Made by a program: the position numbers and the translations under genes
Shown: positions 1 to 11,876 of the stretch, in pieces
Layout: the number at the start of each line of letters is the position of its first letter
How positions within the stretch are numbered: position 1 is the stretch's first letter
Notes under the pieces: generated by a model
What the model was told of the DNA's origin: nothing
Seen by the model: only the letters and a program-made list of their open reading frames with translations
Database searches by the model: none
Source of the DNA: Brachionus manjavacas
Lineage: Eukaryota > Rotifera > Eurotatoria > Ploima > Brachionidae
DNA: 64,000 bases
Assembly (NCBI GenBank): GCA_019054805.1
Contig: JAHQIY010000003.1
Location: forward strand, 3,906,001 to 3,970,000
Direction: 5' to 3'

Positions 1-331
1 AAGATTTTCAACTTTCTATCTCCTTTAATAACTAAAATTGGGACATATTCAATTATCCTAATCCAAGAGATCTAGCAATACCAAATACAATTTAACAAAA
101 AAGTTACTCATTTTTTATCTGATTTCGTATGAAAATAAAACATTAGTGGCTCCAAATACTCCAAATAATATTTGTTTTGTTTTCAAAACAAAAATTTTAG
201 TGAATAATAATTTTTTTTAATTTAAATAATAAAATAAAAACAACTAAATTTTGGAATGAATTTTATTATATGAAAATTATTATCCGACCTAATATAACAT
301 TGTAATATTTTTAGAATTTTTTTAATTTAAT
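1..331. other. AT-rich 5' flank of OSGEPL1 gene
   Basis: Very AT-rich stretch with homopolymer A and T runs and no coding potential that I can recognise. It would contain the promoter of the downstream OSGEPL1-like gene, but I see no convincing TATA or initiator element that stands out from the background. Confidence 0.5.
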
Positions 332-340
332 TTATTTTAG
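332..340 (+). promoter_or_regulatory. 3' splice acceptor-like site abutting the start codon
   Basis: The sequence ttattttag ends directly at the ATG at 341. A pyrimidine-rich tract ending in AG is the form of the cis-intron acceptors in this same gene and in the opsin genes. It may be the acceptor of a 5'UTR intron or a spliced-leader trans-splice site. Both are inferences; in such AT-rich DNA the match could also be chance. Confidence 0.35.
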
Positions 341-1659
341 ATGATTTTTAAAAAAATCTCAAAATCAAACTTTACAAGATTATATTCAACAGTAATTGGC
401 ATTGAAACAAGCTGTGATGATACTGGAATAGGAATTGTTTCGAGTGATCATCGAATTATAGCTGAAAGCAAATATAATCAATTTTTGATGCACAAAAATC
501 TAGGAAATGCGAAGCAGAAAGGAAAATTTACATCATGGCCGGGTGGAGTAATACCCAATCTGGCCCGGCGACTACACAATCATAATCTAATTCATGCTGT
601 AAGCGATTGCATTGAAAAAAATGGCAACACATGGAAAAATGTAGACGCTTTGGCGCTGACAATCAAACCAGGCCTAGAGCCGTGTCTCTGGGAAGGCATT
701 AAATTTAGCATCTTGCTTCTAAAAAAATATAAAATTCCCTTCATACCAATTCATCACATGGAAGCCCACGCTCTGACAAGTCGTCTCTTTGACAAAGAAA
801 TTCAATTTCCATTTATTACCCTCCTAATTAGCGGAGGACACTGTCTGATCGCACTGGTAGAAAATTATGACCACTTTCACAGACTTGGAGAAAGCGTTGA
901 CATTTCACCAGGTTGGTTTATAAAGTTAATTGCGCAGAGATGGAAATTTTATTTTTAAAGAATATTTTTAAAGGAAATTGTATTGATAAAATATCAAGAC
1001 AGCTTGGCTTGTTTGAAACAAGCAGATATGACTGTAGTTCTGGAGGAGCATTAATGGAAAAATATGCTCTAAATGGCGACGACACGTCGTTTCCAGCTTT
1101 AATTAACATGACCTATAATTACTGCCGAAAACACAAAAGCTGCAATTTTTCCTATTCCGGGCTATTGGCATCTACCCATCGACTTGTTGATAAACTAATT
1201 GAACGAGATTTTCAGCTTATCAAAATAAATGGAGAAGATAAAAGATTTTTGAATGAAAAATCTATGTCTGATATTTGTGCTAGTGTTCAAAAAGCTATAA
1301 GCTTACAGCTTGAAGATAGACTCAAAAGATCTCTTATTTATTTAGAGTACAAAAACATAAAAGTTAAAAATTTAGTGGTGTCTGGTGGAGTGGCATCAAA
1401 TTTGTACATAAGATCCAATATTCAAAGCTTGTGCCATAAATTTGATTTAAGATTATCATGTCCACCTGTTAAATACTGTACTGATAATGGTGTAATGATA
1501 GCGTGGAATGGATGCGAAAAGTTGGTTCATAAATCAAAGGACATTGTGTATCCGTTAGAACAAACCGATCAATTTTTTAAGACTTTAAAACCTTCGGGTA
1601 AAGCCGAGTTCGGAGTTGATATAAGTCAAAAAATTGATAAATTAAATATAAAAATATAA
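341..1659 (+). CDS. OSGEPL1: Mitochondrial tRNA N6-threonylcarbamoyladenosine synthase (OSGEPL1/Qri7 family), two exons
   Basis: Exons 341-911 and 974-1659, joined in frame across a 62-bp GT..AG intron, encode 418 residues. The family (TsaD/Kae1/Qri7) transfers threonylcarbamoyl from TC-AMP to A37 of ANN-decoding tRNAs. Seen: IETSCDDTG near residues 21-29, the metal-binding HHMEAH at 138-143, SGGH at 164-167, and near the C-terminus SGGVASN and CTDNGVMIAWNG, ending with GVDIS as in animal OSGEPL1. The first ~18 residues are basic and hydroxylated with no acidic residue (MIFKKISKSNFTRLYS), fitting a mitochondrial presequence, so I assign the mitochondrial paralogue rather than cytosolic OSGEP. 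The length is normal for animal OSGEPL1. A short lysine-rich insert follows residue 50, where the family usually has H-x(3)-GG directly. Both exons are free of stops and appear functional. No neighbouring gene is linked. Confidence 0.93.
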
Positions 1660-3475
1660 ATATATAAATAATTTTTTTTGAACTGCTTTAAATTCAGAAT
1701 TTAATAATGTTATTAATTTTACAAAGCTTTATAGACCATCTTCATTTCATTTAAATGATACATCTATCACTGTTAGGGAGCAATGTTTTTTTTTTAAATT
1801 GAATGAAATTTATTAAAATTTAAATTAAATACTTAACTGTTATAAAAAAATGTTCCAAAATTTAATTGGAAATTTTCAAAGATTAGCATCGCTTTGAAGC
1901 TCTTAACACTCTTTGCCAATACAATTTCATTTGAAAGCTTTATTCCAATATTTAAAAAAAGAATGTCTTGATAATCAAAAATCATTTCTTAGCATGCAAA
2001 AAATATTTGCATAATTAATTTAGTTCCTCAAATTTGGGTCAGTACCCTCACCCTAAATATGTGACCTCGGCTGGTCACATAGTCAAGACTTAAAAAAAAA
2101 AAATTCTTAAAAATCAAATCAAATAATAAGTCATGATAGGGGCCACATAAATTTTTCCCGACAGGAAAATTAAAATTAAAAATGAATTTTTCCCTCCTTT
2201 CCGAAAAAATAGCTAATTTTCTTCAAAAATTTTTATTTTTTCCAGAATTAATTTATTCCAGAATGAATTAATATTATATTTTACATTTTTATAAAACTGA
2301 CCCCCTACTGACCATCAATTTTTTTTATTTTAATTAATTTAAAAAATAATGTAGGAAAACATTAACCAGGACAGTTCCGAATGGCGGCGCCTTCTTTTCA
2401 GCCCTCATGGTTGCAATGCGATTAAAATATGTATTAAAAAATATGTGTGCAATTAGAGTGGAAAATAAATATTTATTTATTGTATTTACATTGTAAAATT
2501 AAACAATTTTATACGAATAAGTACAAAATTATTATTTTTCACTTATGTTAGCGTAATCATTATCAATTAGGTAATGAATACTCATTTACCCTTGGAAACT
2601 TATCTTATTTCGTATCTCGTTCCTTGGAAACTTATTTATAACTTAATTTGAAGATACTAGACTAGATAAATAACTTGTCTTGGATATTCAATATTTTATG
2701 AAAGAGTATGTGGAATAAACATTAGAGTTTTAAGGTAAATTTAAAGCTTTTCTTTAGACTTAATTCTAGATTCTATTGATGCAAGAGCTTTTTAATTTAG
2801 GGTGACTAAAATTCAAAACCCCTAATTTAGAATAAAATAACCCAAAATGTCAAATAGAATACCCAAAAAAATAACCATTATTCATTAAAAAAAAAACACC
2901 TTTACAATTAAAATATAGACAAATTTGTCACTTTGACGCTGTTTTTATTTGAAGCTCAAATATTAAAAAAAAACCTTGATTGATTGAACCTTGAAGCTTG
3001 ACACTTAAATTTTCTGTCATGAAAAATGATATAAATCAATACTTTTAATTACAAAACAAAAGATAACTGTAAAAAACAAAAGATTCATAAATTCAAAGTC
3101 TTCTGGAGATGATACTATCATCATACTATATCAATGACGCAGATAATTTTCCCAAAAAAAATAGAAATTGGGTTAAAACTTTTGACTTTATTTAAGAGTA
3201 TGACTCTTTAGAACAATCAAGGCACTGATAAAAGACATACATTTTACAATGTGTCATGGAATTTCCATAGGATTAATAATTTAAAAGATTCAGTCAAGCA
3301 TGTTAACAACTGTAAATATCAAAAAAGGAGATGTAAAAAGTCAATTTATTTATAATTGAAAATCGAAGAAGGTACGGATATTTTTATATATCGGATACTG
3401 AGCATTCTTACCACGAGAATTGTAAACATGAGCCACAGTTGTTGCTCCACAGGTAAAAAATAAAATTATACTATT
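1660..3475. other. Intergenic AT-rich region with one dispersed repeat
   Basis: No coding region is supported. It holds the dispersed repeat at 1885-1998, a palindrome TGTGACC-N6-GGTCACA near 2059-2078 and a short GC-richer patch near 2374-2400. The rest is A/T-rich filler with short poly-A and poly-T runs. Confidence 0.5.
1885..1998 (+). repeat. Dispersed repeat, copy 1 (inverted relative to 17044-17157)
   Basis: This 114-bp segment, from agcatcgctttgaagctctt to ttcttagcatgc, is the reverse complement of 17044-17157 with only scattered mismatches and small indels. No coding potential is seen. It could be part of an unrecognised non-autonomous transposon; flanks outside the segment are not similar. 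Confidence 0.7.
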
Positions 3476-5160
3476 ATTATTATTATTTTTTAGTAGAAGT
3501 AGTAGTAGTAGTTTTGACTGTAGCTGGCTAGCCAGCGGGTGGTGCTGAAAAGGGACACTATGACAGCTGATGTGATTGATGGCTGCTCATCCAGCAATCA
3601 ATGCCTGCTTTAAAGCTGTTAATATTGGGGGCTTCAACTAATTGATTTGGCAGTGAGTTCCATATGTTAGCGGTTCTGTTGAAAAAAAAGTTATCTCTAT
3701 GCTGGATACTCGAAATTTCTTTGTGATATTAGAAGCAGTGATCTCTTCCTTGGATTTTGGTGACATTAAAATTGTTGCTTTTTTCAACCATTTCTATTCC
3801 ATGCATGAACTTGTATAATTGAATTAGATTTTTCTTCTTTCCACCAGATTTGAAATGTTTAAAGCCTTCAATCTGATTTCATACGGTTTGTTTCTAATTG
3901 GAGAAACAAATTTCGTAGCTCTGCATTGAATCCTCTCAAGATTCTCAGAATCCGACTTAAGAAATGGAGACCATACCGGCACAGCAAATTCCAAAAGAGG
4001 ACGAACAAAAGTTAAATACAATGATCTAAATAACTTATAATCAAAACGAGCATTTGAGATTTGTATTGAAGATAAATCCAAGATCTCTTTCAGTTTCAGA
4101 CGTTGATAACTGTTTACCATTTATAAAATAAGTGAATTCTTTGTTTTTATGACCGTAATGCATAACCACACATTTTGATGTGTTGAAGAGAAGAAGCCAA
4201 TCTTGAGTCCACTTGAAAAATTAAATCTAAATCTGATTGAAGTTTCACTGCGACCATTTCTGATACCGTTTGCGAGAATATTTTTGTATCATCTGCATGC
4301 ATTTTGACAATATTCTCTATTCCTTTTGGTAGATCATTGATATACAAAATGAAAAAAAGTGGACCAATTACTTGAGATACTTTTCTTTTTTGAGCCATCC
4401 GTCACTGGAATGAATCGCTAACTAGCTTCGCTGACATAGAAAATAAACTCATTGTACATTTCCTGAATATTTAAATTCTCAAATAAGTGCACCCAATCAA
4501 TATTTGATAAAAAATCAGAAATTTTTCAAAGCAGCTTTACTACAAATAAATTTTTCAATAATATATGATTCCTTACTAACCTTGTTTTTGACTACAAAAT
4601 TGAAAAAGATAACCAGATGTCCTTTATTAATGTTAACAAGCACAAATTATGTATCGATTACATACACACTGCCAGACTGAGTCGTGAAAATCAAATCCAA
4701 AGTGCTGACAGCTTTTTCGTTTGGCCTATAAAGACAGCCAACTAAATACTTTTCACAGTTAAAGTTAACTACTACCCAAATTTGTTCTATTTTACTTAAA
4801 TTAAAACCTGCATCATTTAATTCAAATGAATCGATATTTTCATCAATGTAGAGACATACACCCCCGCCTCTGCGTCCATCACTTCTGTCCTTTCTGTACA
4901 AATTTTATCCTTTAATGTTTGCATTTAAGTTGCTCTTAAACCAAGTCTAACTAACTGCCACTATTGGTGGGCTATATGTTTCAATAACAACACTGAATTC
5001 ATCAAGTTTATTGTCCAAGGAAGTAGCATTTAAATACATACATTTTAAAGATTCGAGATTATCCACACGTGATGACGCTTTTGATGAACGATTATTGCTT
5101 CTTGAATTAGACGATCTGATTACCACGGATTTCATATCGAAAGGGCGAGTCTTGTGAAAG
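3476..5160 (-). mobile_element. Decayed non-LTR retrotransposon (CR1/L2-like) with (TAC)n-type tail
   Basis: On the minus strand this reads endonuclease, reverse transcriptase, then C-terminal domain. The endonuclease piece (4901-4647) has RRGGGVCLYI and LVGCLYRPN. The RT palm piece (4398-4147) has PLFFILYINDLP and ADDTKIF. The connection piece (4120-3824) has RPLLEFAVPVWSP and LERIQCRATK. A terminal block around 3700-3560 has NIWNSLP. These motifs are typical of CR1/L2/Rex-type LINEs. The frames are separated by stops and frameshifts, so it is dead. The 3' end has a 14-bp perfect palindrome GCTGGCTAGCCAGC (3523-3536) and then a (GTA/TAC)n tract (3491-3511), which I take as the retrotransposon tail. 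The same kind of tail ends the two LINE fragments at the right edge of the window. Confidence 0.85.
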
Positions 5161-6119
5161 ACCGTTATTAGCTTCGTTTCTTTGTTTCCTCATTCATTGT
5201 CTAAAGCTCTTTCGGTTTCAGTCATATCTGGACTAAGATAAATAGATTTGAAAGTATTTGAATTTCGCAACTTTTTGGCTGCTAGGAGTAGTGGATTTCT
5301 GTTTGCTTCTACTCTTTCTTTGATTCTGGCACATCATAAATGATTAAATTTTTCATTTTGCTGATGGTTGCATTTGCTACAGCTATCTGGTAGGATAGTT
5401 TTTTTGCATTTTATGTCCCTTGTTTTACCACTTGAACCCATTGACTACTGATGTTGGATGAGTTTGCTGTTTTATTTGCTGCTTCCAATTCATTTTGTTT
5501 ATTTCAATGTCTTTCTCAATTTCAAAAAAAACTCTCCTATTTAGCGGAGGTCTAAATTAATTATCAATATAAAGTGAGCAATATAAAGTGAGCAAATCCT
5601 TCGAATTCTAATAAATTATGAAGTAGGAATATTATCAGAAATATGACTTGGGTGATTAGAAATCAGAATCAGGCAACTACAAGGATTCATAGGATAACGA
5701 TTAAAACAAAAAACAAGCCCGTATTTAATTTTTAGATCTAAAAAGTCCTTAATCAATCTTTAAAATATTTAATTTTAGATCTAAAAATTATTATTTAGGA
5801 TCTTTTAAATTGGTTTCTAAAATTGAATTTAAATTTATAATATAAATTCATTTGTCAAATACTTCTAAATTTATAGTCAATAAATCGCTTGTATAAAATT
5901 GAACTTTATTTAAAAAATGCAGTTATTTACCAAAATAAATAAATGTTTTATCCTGCAGCGCCTCATTAACAAATCATTGGTAAACAAATAAGCTATAAAA
6001 AAAATTTATTATTAAATTTTAAAATTCCATTTTTAATGCATAATAAAGTTTTACCCTAAATCCTTGACTATTTTTATCATGATTTTCATAAAAGAGTTTT
6101 ACTTTAAAGATAAATTCTT
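5161..6119. other. Intergenic region with no recognisable gene
   Basis: The first ~400 bp may continue the LINE relic (ORF1 or 5' region) but I can recognise no domain. From about 5560 it is AT-rich; a short direct repeat, caatataaagtgagcaa, lies near 5566-5596. I see nothing else to report. Confidence 0.4.
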
Positions 6120-6344
6120 TGTAATATTTCTGTCTTTACTGATGGCTTTTACTCTCCATTCAGTCGTCCCAAGTCCTATTTTGGACTCGAGGGTTTCGGA
6201 TAAAGCACGAGGTTTTTTTAATAACTTTATTGGGACACGAGGTCCAAATCCAAAACCGAAACAATAACAAATTTAAATAATAAAAACTGAAAGAAATATA
6301 TAAATAACAAAACTGACTTGCTTTTTTCGTGGATGTCTACACCA
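6120..6344 (-). repeat. Candidate 3' LTR of the Ty3/gypsy fragment
   Basis: On the minus strand the segment begins TGGTGTAGACATCC and ends AAATATTACA, giving TG..CA ends and ~225 bp. It directly follows a polypurine tract. Inside are a TATA-like TTTATATATTTC and a poly-A signal AATAAAG. An open frame of 67 codons on the plus strand with a hydrophobic start (6064-6267) straddles this LTR and is probably fortuitous. The matching 5' LTR is not in the window. Confidence 0.6.
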
Positions 6345-6354
6345 CTGCCCCCCT
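6345..6354 (-). other. Polypurine tract
   Basis: The minus-strand sequence AGGGGGGCAG sits immediately before the LTR start TGGTG. This is the standard position of the plus-strand primer of LTR retrotransposons. In so AT-rich a region a run of six G is conspicuous. Confidence 0.6.
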
Positions 6355-7890
6355 AAATGTCAAATTAGTCGAGGGATGTCATTTTCGGCTCTCTCCTTTA
6401 TCCGTTTCTTGGCCTTCGATGTTTCTCCTTGGATTTTCTACATAGGCCAATCCATTGTGTGCACCTCCATACCGAATTTTGTTTGAATTCGGTCGAGTTT
6501 ATTGAATTTAATGAGCTTGGCTCCTGTTGACTGTCATTTTAATTTTATTCTTGATTATAAATAGTGACCAATCAATCATATCCGACCTCTGAAATTTGTA
6601 TTTTGGGTCCAATTCGCCTAATTCGTCCAACAGCTCTATTCTGGGTTCGTTCTTTGCGCATTCCACTTCCTATTGTTTTTATTTTTATTTTGTCGTTCAA
6701 CCTAATAACGTCACCTGACGTCTTTTCGAGGTAGCTCTTATAAACTTTTTCCAAGAATGAAGCTTTACCCGTTTTGGTGTTGTGTGTTGGTTTGCTAGTT
6801 GAATTGAAGAACGTTTCATTTTCCTCTCTAGGGCTTATTTATTTTTCTGCTAGGTACTCGATTGCGTAACGTATCAGTTCCTATCCTAAATCGTAAACTC
6901 TTAACTGAGGGCTCGGCCATTTGTCAAATACTTTATGATTACAGTCGTAATTTTCTCTGAAATGGACGTAATGCTTGTCGTGCGACAGCATTTATTGCAG
7001 TGGAAGAGACGTTGGTGGTCTCGCAAGTTATAAAATGAGATGAAGACGACTGTATCGCAACGTGATTTATCCGCTTCGACGAGGAATCGGGCGTATTGAA
7101 GTGGCTCGGAGGACGTCTATGATATTTTCAGGAATCTAGAATGATTCCCATTATGGAAGCATTTGCATTTTACAAGATAAAGATTATTGTAATCGACTAT
7201 TTTATGCTTCTAAATTCTTTCAATTTCTGCACTCTCTCCTTGAAAAGACGAATCTTCTTCCACCAATTAATATTTATGTCAAGAAAAAACGTTCTTTAAA
7301 AAATCTTTAAGAGCATTCTTAATAATATAATTACCAAGTTTGTTGTGACCTGAAATCTTATATGGTCCCTTGAATCTTGGTTCTAATTTATTAAGAAGTC
7401 CTTCGCCTTTTAAGAATATAGTTTTTCCAATCTCAATAAGTTTTTCAACAATATTAGTCAATTTTTTATGTTTTGATTAGGCGTTCTTGGAATTCTTTTA
7501 AATATTTTAGCGCAAATGAACGTGATCTTTCAAATAGTTTTTTATTTTTTTTTACTTCTTTCCAAGATAGCAGTTAAATCTTCTTTTTCAGTTGAAAAAT
7601 TATTAAATGAGATCATGTTCCTGCCGAACATTAGTTCAATAGACGTCTTACCCGTAGCAGAATGAACTCTAGATTGGTTTGCGATTAAAAAATACGGGAG
7701 AAACTAATGCCAGTTATTAATATTCGCTTTAGCATTTTTTTTTTAAACAATTTGCTAAAATCTGTTTAAATCTCTCTGTAATCCCATTAGTATTAGGATT
7801 TAAAATGGAAAAACCTTCCGTTATCGTTTCCGGTATCATCTTGGATTCCTGATAAGTTTCATAACAACCTTAAACTAATAAATGATTATA
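6355..7890 (-). mobile_element. Ty3/gypsy-type retrotransposon, truncated 3' half (integrase to LTR)
   Basis: Minus-strand reading from 7880: integrase core remnants with an N-x-NG-x-x-ER block (about 7800-7740), then HSATGKTSIELMFGR (about 7670-7625), then an integrase C-terminal piece (7461-7279) with KLEPRFKGPYKISG and GNYII, typical of Ty3/gypsy. The DNA between 7260 and 6755 is GC-richer than its surroundings and I do not recognise its product. A last open piece, 6754-6572 (RLNDKIKIK, then KERTQNRAVGRIRR), could be an additional C-terminal domain or a separate ORF. Frameshifts and stops break the coding sequence. Upstream gag, protease and RT are missing. Confidence 0.7.
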
Positions 7891-8039
7891 AATAGCGATA
7901 ATGTACATTAAAAAAAACATATTTATAAAGCTTGTTATTTGTTTAGCATTATCCTTTCAATTTTCAGTAAAAATTTAAATAAAATAAAATAAATAAATTT
8001 AAACGAGGGTTTTATGTTATGTTCGCATTTATTTCATAG

Positions 8040-8300
8040 AAAGATAGTTGATCTAAATTCACTATGTAAAGCTAAACCTTAAAAATACGAATCACATATT
8101 GAATAAGTATTTTGAATTGAAATCTAACAAAAATGCTGTCAGTTCGAAAATAAAACTAAATGTCTTAGAAAAAAAGGAACACCAAGTTTATGGAAATGGA
8201 TATTATTGCTTGAAGAAAAAACTTATTTTAGATGTTAAAGAGGAAAGGTCTTATTTCTGACCCTTGTGGGACACAATACATTATGATTTTTTTTTGCTTT
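8040..8300 (-). pseudogene. LINE reverse transcriptase fragment
   Basis: Reading the minus strand from about 8290, CVPQGSEIRPFLFNI corresponds to the conserved RT block usually written GVPQGS-x-LGPLLFNIY. It then runs into stops and A-rich sequence. Only this motif is secure. The opposite orientation to the LINE at 8640-10165 shows it is a separate insertion. Confidence 0.55.
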
Positions 8301-8639
8301 TATTTTGCTTAATTAGCTAAATTTTTTTTTATGGAAGAAAAAACATTATATTCAAATTGAGAGTTTTTTGCAATACATGATGGTATGTGATTTTTATATC
8401 TTTTGTATATGTTTGCAAAAGATATTTTCATCGGACCGATTCATACTTTTAACAATTAAAAAACTCTTTAGCCCTTGTAGCAAAAATTTTTTTTCCAAAC
8501 CCCCATCCAAAAATTGTCATACTGGGGTTTTTACATACATTTTTTTATACAAATTTCAGGTCGAAAATTCAAATCCTAAGATAACGTGGTCATTTTGCAT
8601 TCTGAATCTTATAAAAAAACAATTGCTATAAAAATAAAA

Positions 8640-10165
8640 AGAAATAATATAAACTTTAAACAATAATTATTAAATAATAGATATATCAGTGGCCAAAAGA
8701 TTATTCTAGTTTGTATCTATAGACCTCCAAATTCATCAACTGAACTTAATAAAAAAATCAACAATTTAATCAAATGGGTTAGTTTTTTATTTACTGACAG
8801 AGAATATGACTCATTAGTAATAGCAGGAGACTTTAATTATTCAAAAATTAAGTGGAAAAACGGGTCTATGTGGTTAGAGGTTAACGATCAGAGCGCATCA
8901 GAAATTGTTAAATGTTTGCAGGACAGCTTCTTTAGCCAAATAATTGATTAACCCACTTTTAAAAGGGGCAACGAAATAAAGAACGTCTTAGATCTAGTTT
9001 GTGTAGACGATGATAAAAAGATATTAGAGGTTAGTTTTGATTCACCATTGGGTTATGCTAAACAAGGCCAGTTAGAGATAATGTGCGATTTTGATTAGGT
9101 ATTTGAAACAGAAGTATGTTTTAATAGTAGAATACTAATTTTTTGTTTTGGAGACTACGACAAACTAAGAGAAATGTTAAGCGAAATAGATTGGAACAAA
9201 AGAATTAAAGACTTGAATACACAAGGCAGTTATAGTGCATTTATCAATATTTTAAAGAATTGTTGTTTTAAATATATTCCATTCAAAATATTGAGAAAAC
9301 TAAAAAAGCCTCTTTGGCTTAAGAAAAAACTTTTAAATGAAATAAAACTTAAAAATGTACTTTGGAAAAATATTTGGCTAGCAATAAAAGCAATAAATGT
9401 GAGTACAAGAATCAATGTAAACTCGAAGAGAATGAAACAAGATTAGCAGTCAAAGAGTATAAAAATAAAATTGCGAAAATGTTATAAACCGACCCCGAAT
9501 TATTCTTTCATTATGTAAATGAATTGCATTAGTCTAGGGAACCATTCAAGGTGCTAAGAAATATTAATAGAGAGATTAAAACAGATACAAAAAGATATGT
9601 GAGACGTTGAACATTCAATTTCAAAGCGTTTTTGTAAAAGAGAATGATGAAATAGATTTCTTTTTAGAGAAAAAAACTAATGAAGAGCTAATTCTTGATC
9701 CAGAAACTACTTTTCAACAAAAAAAAATGAATCAGAATAAAGCAATAGACAACGAATAATCCTTGATTTTTGAAGGAAACCAGTTGAACCTTCTAACGCT
9801 TGAAGAAAGAAGATAACGAAGTGACTTAATTGAACAATTTAAAATTTTAAAAAATTTAGACCCCTTGGATCAATTGTCAGAGCATTATGGAACATGAAGC
9901 CACGGTTATGGTTTTGAAAAACAAATTTTCAACACAAGAGTTAAATCTTTTACAAACAGGGTTGCAAATTTTTGGAACAAATTACCACGAGAAGTAGTAG
10001 AATAAACAACCTTAAAAAGATTTAAAAATAAACTATACAAATTTTTTTTGTTAAGAAAAGACTTTACAGGTTACTAAAGCGCAACTAATCCTTGTGCTCC
10101 GTTTAATGATGATTAATAGTTATCTTTATTCTTTTACCTTATTATTATTATTATAATATTCTGAT
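8640..10165 (+). mobile_element. Decayed CR1/L2-like LINE with internal deletion
   Basis: On the plus strand the endonuclease is recognisable near 8700-9000: IYRPPNSS, then IAGDFNYSKI (the GDFN block) and a C-terminal LDLVCVDD. Next is KKPLWLKKKLLNEIK (9303-9350), the linker seen between endonuclease and RT. The RT palm is essentially missing. The 3' domain reappears with ERRSDLIEQFKILKNLD-like sequence (9805-9862) and NTRVKSFTNRVANFWNKLP (9935-9990), the CR1/L2 C-terminal block. A (TTA)n tract at 10139-10152 may be the tail. Several in-frame stops and frameshifts are present. One open stretch, 9174-9446, lies in the linker region. Confidence 0.75.
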
Positions 10166-10349
10166 ATATTAATTAATATTCATAAGAAAAATTTTATTTA
10201 CCGATGCTATAAAATTAAATTGAGTGTTATTAGATTAGTGTGAGCTTCTAAAAAAATTTATTTACAAGATTGGAAAAACAGTACCTTTACATGCCCGTTT
10301 TGGAAAAAAAATTACATTTATAAAAACGTTTTTGCCTAAATGTGTCGCA

Positions 10350-10733
10350 TTCATGACCTTGAGTGGCATCCCAACGTTAAAGATGTGCCTTTGTGAGCAA
10401 ATAGAAAGAAAGTTAGACCTGGAAAAAAAAGAGAGTACAAGTGGTTCAACCTTCTGAACTTCAAGAGACAGAAAATAGTGATGATGAAATAGATTATTCG
10501 TTTAAAATACTTTTTACGATGATGAAGATGCTGTGGCAGCAAATAGCGAAGAAACTTTTAAGTTAGCTTACAATATTTTGGTTGAACAAATGTTATAGCA
10601 ATTATTTCAGCTAATAATGAAAAAATTGAACCGACTGTAAATAGAAAAAAGAGAAGTAGATCGGTCGACTCAAAAAACAAAACAAAAGATAAATCAATCG
10701 TTTCAAATGCTCAAAAAAGACCTAATCGAAAAT
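10350..10733 (+). pseudogene. Unassigned coding relic with acidic then lysine/arginine-rich tail
   Basis: Across frames on the plus strand I read an acidic segment (ETENSDDEIDYS; YDDEDAVAANSEETF) and then a basic segment (NRKKRSRSVDSKNK) ending at a stop near 10733. Frameshifts and one stop interrupt it. Such acidic/basic C-terminal tails are common in DNA transposases, but I see no catalytic motif and cannot name a family. It may not be a gene at all. Confidence 0.25.
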
Positions 10734-10739
10734 AATTGA

Positions 10740-11876
10740 CTTTTTTTTTTCTTTTTTTTATTATCTTTCTTTTTATCAGCTTCTTATTTTTTATATCAAA
10801 ATGTGTCGCTATATCATTTGTTTTTTTATATATTAGAAAAATAAATTTTTGCAACAAGAAATAATAAAATAAAAGTAATGTCTTTATAGCATTATTTTAT
10901 TATAGCAAGGAATTAAAATGATAAATAACACCCATTGTTAATTTTTGTTTATTTTTTAACTAAATCAGTATTTTTTAAAGGATTTTTGGATAAATATTAT
11001 TTATGCTTTTTATTTTAAAATAGTTATTTTTAATATTTATTCATTTTAAATCAATGGGTGGCTTTGCAATCTTTTATTCAATGTTTTATTATAAAAGGAA
11101 ATCGTTAGTAAAAATATTTTTGTTTTCTAATTCGTATAATTATCTCTAATTCGGTATTTGAAATTTTATATTCTTGAGTGAATAATATTATTTAATTAAA
11201 AAAAAACACACGTATTAGATGATTTTATATAGTATTTTTAATCGAGAACAAAATTTACTTAATTTCAATTTAAACTAGATATTATTATTTAAACATCACC
11301 TTTAATATTGTCTAATTCTGAAAAATAAGAATATTTAGAAAATAAACTTTTAAAATGAACATAGTTAAATAGATCTTTCCAAAGATTAGATTAATTAAAT
11401 ACGAAAAGACTTAAAAATTATATTTAATTGAAAGATGATTAAAAATGTGCCGGATGCCTAACAACTCAGCTCCTTATTCTTTACATAAGTACTATTATTT
11501 AATATAAAAAGAAAAATATTAAATATAAAAGTTGCGCAAAAGACTTATTTGAAGCCTTAGACCATTAAACCGAAAATATTCATCTTAAAAACTCTGTAAA
11601 CGTGATTTATATACTTTCTAAATTAAAATTAAAATTAAATTATTAATCAATTATAATAATTAATTTAATAATCAATACGATGATTATTTTTATGTTCATA
11701 TGACAATTTAATTATTGAAATGACGGGCTAATATGCATCTTTTTTTTAAACTCATTAAGTGTATCATTAAATGGATCAAGCAGTTCATTTATTTTAGACA
11801 TTGCTTGTGAAGAAATTTTATTAGTTTTTTCAATTTTAAATTAAAGATATTTTAAATTTTTTATTCTAAATATTAT
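10740..11876. other. AT-rich intergenic region
   Basis: No open reading frame, RNA gene or clear repeat is visible. It contains long A and T runs, consistent with old neutral sequence. Confidence 0.5.

Noticed and set aside
6064..6267. 67-codon open frame with a hydrophobic N-terminus resembling a signal peptide
   Set aside because: It overlaps the candidate LTR on the other strand and has no family resemblance; most likely chance.
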